Shown here: positions 26,130 through 34,116 of the stretch, in pieces
How positions within the stretch are numbered: the stretch's first letter is position 1
How the letters are laid out: every line of letters begins with the position of its first letter
Notes under the pieces: model-generated
What the model saw: only the letters and a program-made list of their open reading frames with translations
Databases searched by the model: none
Told to the model about the DNA's origin: nothing
Assembly (NCBI GenBank): GCA_964019655.1
Contig: CAXHTR010000008.1
Location: 1,240,001 to 1,304,000, forward strand
Length of the DNA stretch: 64,000 bases
Reading direction: 5' to 3'
Origin: Perkinsela sp. pyNocScin1
Lineage: Eukaryota > Euglenozoa > Kinetoplastea > Prokinetoplastida > Perkinselidae
Position numbers and translations under genes: made by a program

Positions 26130-29100
26130 TTAAAATTTCGCCTCTGTCCACTCGCCCTTCTCTGCCTCGATGAGCTTCTGGTCACCCAGCAGCACGAACG
26201 ACGGCGCATACTTGCGCAGGACCTCGGGGACTTTTTCTATGAGCGCAGCCTTCGACACGCCGAGGAGCCCGTCGCGGTACACCTGGCGGGTGCTGTCCTT
26301 CTGCTTGTGGAGGTACCACCGGCAGCCGTGCATTTTTGGGGTTCGCGGGGCGTCGAGCGTCCCAAAGATGCTTAGGAGCCCCTCGTTGATGTGCCGCTCC
26401 TCGACGGCGCCGTCCTTGGCGAAGAACTTCCACGCGTCGGCAAAAATGCCCTTGCTGCGCACCGGGTTGGGGTCGCGGTAGGTGAACATGCCGATGAGGC
26501 CGCTGCCCGCCCCGCCCGGCGAGGTCGTGGCGCCGCTGCCGTACGCGCCGCCCTTCTCGCGGATCTCGGGGTGCAGGTGCTCGTGCGACAGAATGCGGAG
26601 CGCGAGCTGCAGGATCGGGGCGTCCGGGTGGGTCATCGGCAGCGCCGTGGGGAATACAGCAGCAAGATACGCCACCTCACCGGCGCTGTGCACGACGCTC
26701 TGGCTCGGCGGCTGGAGCGCCGCGGCCAGGCCACTATTGGCTTCCCACAGTGCATTTGCGCCAACGAGCGACAATCGTTCCGAATTTGGGGAAGAGACGC
26801 TGTCGATTTGCGTGCGCATAGCTGTCTCGCACATTGCCTTATCAGCCTCCTCGCAGACCGACCAGAGCTGCATGCGGTATTTCAAAATTTTGTCGTGGAT
26901 GGCCTTGAGCTCTGTGATGATTTCACTGATAAAAGCATTCAAAGTGCCCTCACCACTGTCAGCACAGCGCTTGCGGATGTCGTTCATAAAGGCGACCTGC
27001 TCGAGCCCGGAGACAGTGTTCAGAATCTGCAGGGGCGGGCACACCTTGCACAGCGCGGCGGTGAGCGCGAACTGGTGCCCCGCGCTCGGCACAGATTCCG
27101 TAAGATTCATGGCCGTCGCCTGTAAAACGCTCTGGACGCGGTTGCGGACCTTTTCATCAGAATTGTCGAACTTGGCCTCATTCAAAATTTTCGTCAAAAG
27201 GTCCATCGCAGCTGCGTACTTCTCGGGCAGCGCGTGGAAGCTCAGGTGAATGCCCAGCAGGAGCTCCGTGACGTCCGGGTCCGTCGCGACGTGCACACCG
27301 CATTTAAAGCCTGAGCACAGGAGCTCGATGGCCGTCGCCAGGGACTCCGTGTCGTGGGTGCTCGTGCCGAGGTCGCAGAGCAGCGCGGCGTAGGCCGGGA
27401 GAAGCAGCAGCTCGCGGTGGCTGAAGTCGGCCGCGGACACTGGAATAAAGGCGTGCGAATAAACTAATTTATTTGTAGGGCACTGGATGACCTCAAAGGA
27501 CGAGAGGCCCACATTTTTGATTGTGCCAGTCATCTCTGGCACAATATTCGGGCTGATCTCACTTTTATTGAGCGTTGGCAAACACTCGATGTTCGGCTGC
27601 TGCGTCTGAAACTCGTCGAGCGTCTTGTTCTGGGCAGCGATGGTCTCCTTCTCGGCCGCAGTCAGCGATTTGGATAGCGCAGCGACGCGGTCGGCCTCTT
27701 GCTGCTTGAGCGACTCGTGGTGCAGCGGGTCGGCGTGCTGCGTGAGGCAGACCTTCGGGGATTCTTCTATAAAAACGCGTTTCATTAAATCTGAAAAGAA
27801 GCACTTGTCGGCCTCACAGCCGGCGAGGACCTCGTCGTAGTACGCCGTCGTCGAGAGCTGCTCGAAAATGCTGTAGCCCTGCACGGCGCTCTCGACGCAG
27901 CCGATCGTGAGGTGGAGGCCGAACTTGCCGCCGCGGTGGCGTTTTGATAAGACTGCCTGGTGGACGATGCCGCGCACGCGTTCAATGTCAAAACCGTCGC
28001 GGATCGCCGCGGCGATCGTCTCCACAATGACTTTTTCGATTTTGGCGGCGTCGACGGCCTTGCGGTTGACTCCCTGGACGCCAAAGCTGAAGAGCGCGTT
28101 CTTCGGCTCGGCGCAGAAGCCGACGCCCGGGCAGTAGTCGGACCCGAGGCCGGACGCGATGAGCGCCTTGTACATTGGGCTCGCCGGGCCGTCTGTGAGC
28201 AGCGTGCTCAGCACCTCGAGGTACACAGACCCGCGCGCTATGGCCTCCTGGTCGGTAGCACTCGCGTTGGGCGCCTGGACGCGGGCTGACTCCTTGGGCA
28301 GGACCCACGTGACGATGACCCGCGTCGACTCGCTTGCGTCGACTGTCGACACAGGGTCCGCCGGCCCGTTGACCTCGACACGGGCTGGTCTCCCAGCAAA
28401 ATTTGCGTCGAGCTCGGCCTTGGTGAGCTCTGGGATGGTGACTGGGGCCGGGCCGACGGGCAGGTCGCGGATGACTGTGTCGATGGCCTTGAGGTGGTTG
28501 CGGGCGTCCATGTCGCCGTACGTGATAATCGTCGCGTTGCTCGGGGCGTAGTGCTCGCGGTGGAACGCCGTGAGCTCGCTGTACTTGAGGTCAGGGATTG
28601 CGAGCGGGTCGCCGCCGGAGACGTGCGCGTAGGGTGTCTTCGGGAGAGCGGCCTGCATGAGCTGCGAGAAGAAGTAGCGGCCGGGCTCGGCGAGCGCGCC
28701 CTTCATCTCGTTGTAGACGACGCCTTTTATGGAAAGCTCGCCGTCCTTGTAGGCGAGGCGGTGGCCCTCCTGCGTGAAGTCGAGCTCGCGGAGGAGCGGG
28801 TGGAACGTGGCGTCGAGGTAAACGCGCAGGAGATTGCGGAAGTCGGTCTCGTTGACGGTCTGGAAGGGGTAGAGCGTGTAGTCCATGCCCGTCATCGCGT
28901 TCATGAAGCTCGAGAGGGAGCGGCGGAGCATGTGGAAGAAGGGGTCGCGCACGGGGAACTCCTGCGAGCCGCAGAGCGTCGTGTGCTCGAGGATGTGCGG
29001 GATGCCCTTGCTGTTCGCGTTCGGCGTGCTGAAGCCGACGCACAGGACGTTGTTCGTGTCCGCCGTCTCGAGATGGAAGTACTTGAGGCGCGAGCGGAGG

Positions 29101-29213
29101 TGGACGAACTCGAAGCCCTCGATGCTGAGCTCGGGGATGCGCTTGCGGCGGACGAGCTGGAAGCCCTCGTGGACGCTCGACAGGCCGAGGCTCACAAGGC
29201 TGTTTTTAGACAT
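26130..29213 (-). CDS. PITRM1: Presequence protease (M16C metallopeptidase, PreP/PITRM1)
   Basis: 1027 residues from the ATG at 29213, close to the human length (1037). The inverted zinc motif HxxEH is HILEH at 73-77, with the third ligand Glu in VVYNEMKGA at about 169. The M16C core continues with LCGSQEFPVRDPFFHMLRRS and MTGMDYTLYPF, both typical of PreP. A second, non-catalytic M16 half follows after a coiled linker. The enzyme clears cleaved presequences and other short peptides, normally in the mitochondrial matrix. The N-terminus before the domain (MSKNSLVSLGLSSVHEGF) is short, so import may use a weak or internal signal. A good splice acceptor precedes the ATG. Confidence 0.93.
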   Translation of the reverse strand: MSKNSLVSLGLSSVHEGFQLVRRKRIPELSIEGFEFVHLRSRLKYFHLETADTNNVLCVGFSTPNANSKGIPHILEHTTLCGSQEFPVRDPFFHMLRRSLSSFMNAMTGMDYTLYPFQTVNETDFRNLLRVYLDATFHPLLRELDFTQEGHRLAYKDGELSIKGVVYNEMKGALAEPGRYFFSQLMQAALPKTPYAHVSGGDPLAIPDLKYSELTAFHREHYAPSNATIITYGDMDARNHLKAIDTVIRDLPVGPAPVTIPELTKAELDANFAGRPARVEVNGPADPVSTVDASESTRVIVTWVLPKESARVQAPNASATDQEAIARGSVYLEVLSTLLTDGPASPMYKALIASGLGSDYCPGVGFCAEPKNALFSFGVQGVNRKAVDAAKIEKVIVETIAAAIRDGFDIERVRGIVHQAVLSKRHRGGKFGLHLTIGCVESAVQGYSIFEQLSTTAYYDEVLAGCEADKCFFSDLMKRVFIEESPKVCLTQHADPLHHESLKQQEADRVAALSKSLTAAEKETIAAQNKTLDEFQTQQPNIECLPTLNKSEISPNIVPEMTGTIKNVGLSSFEVIQCPTNKLVYSHAFIPVSAADFSHRELLLLPAYAALLCDLGTSTHDTESLATAIELLCSGFKCGVHVATDPDVTELLLGIHLSFHALPEKYAAAMDLLTKILNEAKFDNSDEKVRNRVQSVLQATAMNLTESVPSAGHQFALTAALCKVCPPLQILNTVSGLEQVAFMNDIRKRCADSGEGTLNAFISEIITELKAIHDKILKYRMQLWSVCEEADKAMCETAMRTQIDSVSSPNSERLSLVGANALWEANSGLAAALQPPSQSVVHSAGEVAYLAAVFPTALPMTHPDAPILQLALRILSHEHLHPEIREKGGAYGSGATTSPGGAGSGLIGMFTYRDPNPVRSKGIFADAWKFFAKDGAVEERHINEGLLSIFGTLDAPRTPKMHGCRWYLHKQKDSTRQVYRDGLLGVSKAALIEKVPEVLRKYAPSFVLLGDQKLIEAEKGEWTEAKF

Positions 29214-29852
29214 TTGGGGAATTAGTGAAACTGGGGAAGGAGGAAGATAAGATAGGGTTAGCATGTTATATGATGGAATGAAGATCGATTCCATCAATTG
29301 AAGGGATGGGTAAAAAGAAAATTCGCACATGACACCTGGGTTCAACAAAGCTTACGTCGTCACATCAGGAATGGTCGTACTTGACCCGAGGTACCTGAAA
29401 GGAGAGTATTATGATTTGCATGAAAATTGATTGATTTGGGAGAATTCCATCGATTTCTTAGATTTTATTGAAAGGGTAACCAAATGTGCTTCTCTATTTC
29501 ATTGGTCGATTAAGTTCTATGAGATTTGAGACCCCCAGGACCAAAATCTCACAATCCAAAAATGAAATAAACTAAAATAACATCAGAACGGTCTTGAAAA
29601 AAGCTTCTTCATGCGCTCTCAAGATTGAATGATTAAGCATTAGGAAGTTCTTCATCATGAAGGGTGGTGAGAAGATTGGAAACCTTTGATACCGCATCAA
29701 CAAAGCATAGCATTTAAAAAAGAAATAGTTTTCAAAAAAAAACTGACTTACGCCCCCTTCTGTAAACACCACAAATTCTGAAATTCTTTTCTAAATGGGA
29801 AATCGCAACTATTCGCAAACGCAACGCATTATTATTCTATGACTTCCTCGCC
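29214..29852. other. Long intergenic region with inverted repeat
   Basis: About 640 bp, AT-rich. GAGATTT (29521-29527) and AAATCTC (29544-29550) can pair around a C/A/G-rich loop. The right part is A/T-rich with long A runs. No gene was recognised. Confidence 0.45.
29231..29251 (-). promoter_or_regulatory. Trans-splice acceptor of the presequence protease gene
   Basis: On the minus strand CTTCCTCCTTCCCCAG lies 17 nt before the ATG at 29213. The longer open frame upstream runs through this tract and starts at a non-ATG codon. Confidence 0.65.
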
Positions 29853-31310
29853 CTACTCGAACTCGGCGAAGAACTCCCGCTGGAAGTCCCCGAGCTTGGC
29901 GATGACGCCGTCGAGGTCCTCCTCCGGGGGCAGAATGGTGATCCGGAAGTGCCACGTGCCCTCGACCTGGCCGAAGCCCGACCCCGGCACCACGACGATG
30001 CCCGTCTTCTCCAAGAGCTGGAGGCACCACCGCGCGTCCGGCTGCATGCTCGTGCCCTCTTTCGTATTCATTTCCTCGTTGTACGCGATGAACTTGGCCG
30101 GGAGCGTGAGCTTTGGGAAGGCGTACATCGCGCCCTCGATTGTCTGGCTGTGGAGCCCCGGGATCTTGTTGATGCCGTCGACGAGCGCTTTGGCGCGGCG
30201 CACAAGACTATCGAAAATCTCGTAGTACTCCATGCGGTACATGTGGTAGCTCTCGTCGTCGGGCTGCGGCGGGCGCACCATGAGGTCCGTCATGAGCTGC
30301 CCGTTCAAATTGCTGCACAGGTTGATGGAAGCGAGCTTCATGATCTGCGCGTAGAGCTCCTGCGGGATGTTCGCGAGGTGTGCGTAGCCGCCACGGCGGC
30401 CGCACTCGCCGAGCACGCCTTTTGAGGTTGAGTGGAGCGAGAAGACCATTGTTTTCTCGCGGTAGGGCAGCGGCATGTCGCGCACGGCGCGGTGGCAGCT
30501 CACGAAGGGCTTGTCCTCATACTCGTAGTAAACGTTCTCCTGGTAGACCTCATCAGCGATGATGAGCATGTTGCGGTCGTGGGCGAACTCGGCCAATTCA
30601 TACAGCTTCTGGACATCGAGCACCTGACCCGTCGGGTTGCCCGGGTTGATCACGACGATGGCCTTGACGTTCTTGCCGGCTTTAATCGCTGCGTCGTACG
30701 AGGCCTTCATGCTGTCGATGTCGAGGCCCCAGCCGGCGTCCTCGTCGAGATAATAATTCACCTGCGAGCCGCCGAGGAGCGTCAGGCACGCGCTGTAGAG
30801 CGGGTACTGCGGGATCGGGATCATCACGGCGTCGTCATCGCTGCCGATGAGGCATTGTAAGATAAGCTTTGCGCCAGTGCTGGCGCCATCTGTGAGAAAA
30901 ATGTTGGTGTTCGCGACCTTGGCGCCCTGCATGTCGTCGCGGCCCTGAATGTACGCGCAGACGCGGTCGCGGACGATGGCGGCGCCGAGGGAGTGCGTGT
31001 AGGCGCCGTTCCAGCCGGCGGCGATGTACTCCTTGGCGCGCGCGATGATGTCGGCGGGGAAGAGCTTTTGGACTTCGGCGGTGTTCTCGAGCAGCGCGGG
31101 GCAGTCGACGAGGGCCATGACCTGGCGGGCGTAGGAGAGCGGCTGCTGGCGGAGTGCCTGTGGGTTGCCGATGTTGCAGAAGACGAGCTTTTCGAAAGGG
31201 TGGGCGTGGGCCTTGTTCTTCTTGATCTCGTCCTCGATCTCGTGGGCGCGCGTCGGGATGACGCCGCGGACGGCGTACTGTGCTTGCACAACGCGTGGGT
31301 TGATTTCCAT
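29853..31310 (-). CDS. ALT: Alanine aminotransferase
   Basis: 485 residues, normal length. The class I/II fold shows the ALT-specific start (NPRVVQAQYAVRGVIPTRA), FCNIGNPQALRQQPLSYARQ, PQYPLYSA, the PLP-contact VINPGNPTGQV and the lysine motif SLHSTSKGVLGECGRRGGY (Lys at about 296). It interconverts alanine plus 2-oxoglutarate with pyruvate plus glutamate; in kinetoplastids alanine is a major end-product of glycolysis. No targeting sequence is evident, so it is probably cytosolic. Its leader is CT-rich right up to the ATG, with the nearest AG about 25 nt upstream. Confidence 0.95.
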   Translation of the reverse strand: MEINPRVVQAQYAVRGVIPTRAHEIEDEIKKNKAHAHPFEKLVFCNIGNPQALRQQPLSYARQVMALVDCPALLENTAEVQKLFPADIIARAKEYIAAGWNGAYTHSLGAAIVRDRVCAYIQGRDDMQGAKVANTNIFLTDGASTGAKLILQCLIGSDDDAVMIPIPQYPLYSACLTLLGGSQVNYYLDEDAGWGLDIDSMKASYDAAIKAGKNVKAIVVINPGNPTGQVLDVQKLYELAEFAHDRNMLIIADEVYQENVYYEYEDKPFVSCHRAVRDMPLPYREKTMVFSLHSTSKGVLGECGRRGGYAHLANIPQELYAQIMKLASINLCSNLNGQLMTDLMVRPPQPDDESYHMYRMEYYEIFDSLVRRAKALVDGINKIPGLHSQTIEGAMYAFPKLTLPAKFIAYNEEMNTKEGTSMQPDARWCLQLLEKTGIVVVPGSGFGQVEGTWHFRITILPPEEDLDGVIAKLGDFQREFFAEFE

Positions 31311-31545
31311 TGGAGTGGTAGAATGAGAGGAGAGCTAATTAAGATTGGACAAGGGGACATGAACCCGAAATACGAATATTCCATTTAAGTTTTATCGATT
31401 TCGATCTATTTTCCATCAATTCGTACAACTGCTTCTGTTATTGACACAGCAAGTATATTTTTAGATCATTTTATCAACTCAAATCTCCCAACTATTTAAT
31501 ATTCTCTCAATTCATTAGTGCGAGTATCTGTCTGCATTCGTGCCA

Positions 31546-32547
31546 TCATAGAAGGCCACCATAAGAATTAGTATAATCGCTTGTTCTATCGACCCCATTC
31601 TCATCGAGCACCGTCGTGATACCCGAGTACCGGACGTGCACCGAAAATATACTATTGGCCGGGTTCGCACTGTGGATCACCGCAACCCTATCGAATTTGT
31701 TGAAGCCGGCATGCATGCTTTGATAATGGCTGAGAGCACGAAGAAATGTGAATTTTCCGCAGAACGCATTGAATTCTATCGATAGCGTCTTCAAACTCTC
31801 CGGGTAATTGTCGAGACATATTTCACCAGAAAATTTGTTTCTTCTCAGATTGAGCTCTGTGATGCCCTCTGGGAGTTTGTTCAGTACCACGCTACCACTG
31901 AGCTGATTGCGCGCGAGCGAGAGGACGAGCATTTCAGCTGGTAGGTGCTCTAGGTTAATTTCTCCCGTAAATTGATTGTTTGAAAGATAAAGATTCTGCA
32001 TGTTCGAGGGTAGCTTGGTAAGATCCAAGCTCCCAGACAGTTTGTTGTTATTGCATCGGATGATTGTAATGACAGGGGGTAGGCTGTTGAGCACACAGCT
32101 TCCGTGAAATTGGTTGCAACTGAGGTCAAGCTCAACGATCGTGGCCGGCAAGCTCGTAAAGTCTACGGTCCCCGAAAAACGGTTGCCTTGAACATTCAAA
32201 ACGGCCAAAGTCGTAGGAAGGGTGGATGTCTCGAGCGTCCCTCTGAGCGACGCAGTCGCCCGAAATTCGACCACTTGCGGTGGTATAAAGGACATGTTGA
32301 TGGAGCTATCCTGTGGTCTCTCGTCGGGTAGGTCCATCTCGATGGTTTTTATATTGTCATCCTCGTCGCACACCACTTTGCGCCACGAGCAGGCATCGGT
32401 GAAATAACCGTTGCTGTCCTGGAAGTGGTGTTTATCGGTGTCATTGAGATTTTCCATGAGGAGTTCCATGCACGTTTGGTCGCTGAGTGAATATATATCG
32501 ACACGGGACAGGTGCGAGTCCGCAGTGGCGAAAGTCGTTGAAAGCAT
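31546..32547 (-). CDS. Leucine-rich-repeat protein (LRR paralog 3)
   Basis: 333 residues. The N-terminus MLSTTFATADSHLSRVDIYS is less hydrophobic than in paralog 1, so secretion is uncertain. A cap (about 20-70) carries HHFQDSNGYFTDACSWRKVV, which recalls the D-x-x-G-x-x-x-D...W..V.C cap of plant-type LRR proteins. About eight LRRs follow (about 75-290) of the same LP..L..L.L..N.F.G type as the two paralogs. The C-terminal about 40 residues are polar, without an anchor. It is lower in GC than its neighbours. Function unknown; the three family members are spaced at about 14-15 kb among housekeeping genes. Confidence 0.7.
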   Translation of the reverse strand: MLSTTFATADSHLSRVDIYSLSDQTCMELLMENLNDTDKHHFQDSNGYFTDACSWRKVVCDEDDNIKTIEMDLPDERPQDSSINMSFIPPQVVEFRATASLRGTLETSTLPTTLAVLNVQGNRFSGTVDFTSLPATIVELDLSCNQFHGSCVLNSLPPVITIIRCNNNKLSGSLDLTKLPSNMQNLYLSNNQFTGEINLEHLPAEMLVLSLARNQLSGSVVLNKLPEGITELNLRRNKFSGEICLDNYPESLKTLSIEFNAFCGKFTFLRALSHYQSMHAGFNKFDRVAVIHSANPANSIFSVHVRYSGITTVLDENGVDRTSDYTNSYGGLL

Positions 32548-32759
32548 TTACTGGGTAGGGGAAAGGAAAGAGATGAAAGAACCGATTGAGGGTGGAAAGC
32601 GACACTGAAGATGCTGTTACCTACATATAATACATACATTGCCCTTGGCGTTACTTGACTTCAATCAAATTCACTTGATTTACATTTATAGAATCTGCTG
32701 ATCACCAGAAATCGATAAGACTGGCTTCCCGAAGTATGGCAAACTAGATTTTTTGTAAA

Positions 32760-33341
32760 TCAAGACCGCGAGACTTGCTGCTGCATTTGTTCTATTTGCG
32801 CCTGCCAGCCTTCAACAAAGGAGCGAATCTCCGCTGTGCCCGCGGCCATTTCCTCGTCTGTTATAAGCGCAGGAACGATGTAGCTGACGCAGAGCGCAGC
32901 GAGCATGACGAGGATCGACGGTTTGCTCATAACGGAACGTACCCATGCGAACAGCGGGTATCGAGGCTGGACATTATTATCTGCGCCTTGAATGAGAAAT
33001 TGTGTAGTGTCAGTGCTGCGAATATTTTTGTCATTCCAGTCAGTGCAGGCAAATTTCCCATCGGTATGCAATTTGAGCCGAAGCTTTTCAAAAAAGCAGT
33101 GCGGCGAATGTATGTGCAAGCTGTAGAGACCAGGCTCGACGCCGTGAAAGGCGAACACGCCACTCGTGTCAATATGACCGATTCTCGGAAAAGGGTCCAA
33201 ATGTACAGAGCACTCTGCGCTATCAAGTGTAAAATTTGCGTTCTTGGGAAGCGTGAGTGTTCCGAAAACACTGAGATAATCCACGCCGCTCAGTGACACG
33301 TTTGACTGAACAGAGACATTACACGCGAGTGCACAGAGCAT
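32760..33341 (-). CDS. EMC7: ER membrane protein complex subunit 7 (EMC7)
   Basis: 193 residues. A cleavable-type hydrophobic start leads into a lumenal beta-sandwich (DUF2012) with the family pattern DTSGVFAFHGVEPGLYSLHI (about 58-77) and HCFFEKLRLKL. The conserved YPLFAWVRSVMSKPSILVML (about 128-147) then enters one membrane span ending SYIVPALITDEEM, as in EMC7 of animals and fungi. A charged, coiled tail follows. The EMC inserts tail-anchored and multispanning proteins into the ER membrane. An AG preceded by a T-rich tract lies about 22 nt upstream, and an out-of-frame ATG (33352-33354) sits between it and the start. Confidence 0.85.
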   Translation of the reverse strand: MLCALACNVSVQSNVSLSGVDYLSVFGTLTLPKNANFTLDSAECSVHLDPFPRIGHIDTSGVFAFHGVEPGLYSLHIHSPHCFFEKLRLKLHTDGKFACTDWNDKNIRSTDTTQFLIQGADNNVQPRYPLFAWVRSVMSKPSILVMLAALCVSYIVPALITDEEMAAGTAEIRSFVEGWQAQIEQMQQQVSRS

Positions 33342-33706
33342 TTTGGGGTCTCATTAAAATACCTGCAAATAAAAGTAAGGGATTACGCTACGATGATTCT
33401 CTACCTATAATCTTTTACCTTTGAAAACAAATTTTTATGAAATCGAATCTCGTGCATCGAAGTGAACCAGTGGCGTACGTCGAAATCGCGCACAGTTTGT
33501 TTGCGAGCACTTGGCATAGATGAGAAATCATATAATATGAAAGAAGACAGAAATGGTTTGAATTCAAGGCACTTGTCACTTCTATTCTTTTCACAATCAC
33601 AACTGATGAGCGCACAAGTTCTACTTCCTCAATCTCTCGACAGGCCCTTTCCCTGTAGTGTTCCCTTGACAAAGTCTCTCAATACACACCCAAAAAACAC
33701 TAATCG
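33342..33706. other. Intergenic region
   Basis: About 365 bp with the EMC7 leader at its left end (splice-acceptor-like TTATTTGCAG on the minus strand at 33363). An 85-codon open frame at 33415-33672 starts at a non-ATG codon and has no coding character. No other gene seen. Confidence 0.45.
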
Positions 33707-33916
33707 CTAAATCTTTCCAAGCGCCGAGTCTATTCTGTTGTAAAACTTTTGCTGGCTCTTATCGATTGACTTGAGCATCTTGGTGCGCTCGCGCGTTCGC
33801 TTATCGACCGGGGCGCAGCAGCACCGCAGGGCGCAGAACACAAAGAGCGTGACGAACGCGATTGTCACGAGGACGAAAATGATCGCATTCGCCCAAAACG
33901 GAAAGCCGACGAGCAT
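33707..33916 (-). CDS. Small single-span membrane protein
   Basis: 69 residues from the ATG at 33916. A hydrophobic helix of about 22 residues (NAIIFVLVTIAFVTLFVFCA, about 10-30) is followed by a Cys cluster (CALRCCCAP) that could be palmitoylated, then a basic, charged tail with possible short coiled coil (KMLKSIDKSQQKFYNRIDSA). A longer start at 33952 adds 12 residues but lies in the AT/pyrimidine-rich leader. No family recognised. GC-rich coding composition supports a real gene. Confidence 0.55.
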   Translation of the reverse strand: MLVGFPFWANAIIFVLVTIAFVTLFVFCALRCCCAPVDKRTRERTKMLKSIDKSQQKFYNRIDSALGKI

Positions 33917-34116
33917 TTGAAATGAAAGTAAGCAATAACTCCATTTTCTCATGCCAAAGCATAAAAGTCACCCTCTTCTACTAATCTAATCCTTTAATAC
34001 TTTCTGGGTAACTCGCGTGTATCTGGATCGAAGATGCGCATCGGCGCCCAATGCGTCCACTCGGTAACACTTCAACACTCGGCATAACATTTATTATCTT
34101 TTCATTTTTAATTCGG

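Noticed and set aside
33415-33672. 85-codon minus-strand open frame between EMC7 and the small membrane protein
   Set aside because: It starts at a non-ATG codon, is AT-rich and shows no domain.
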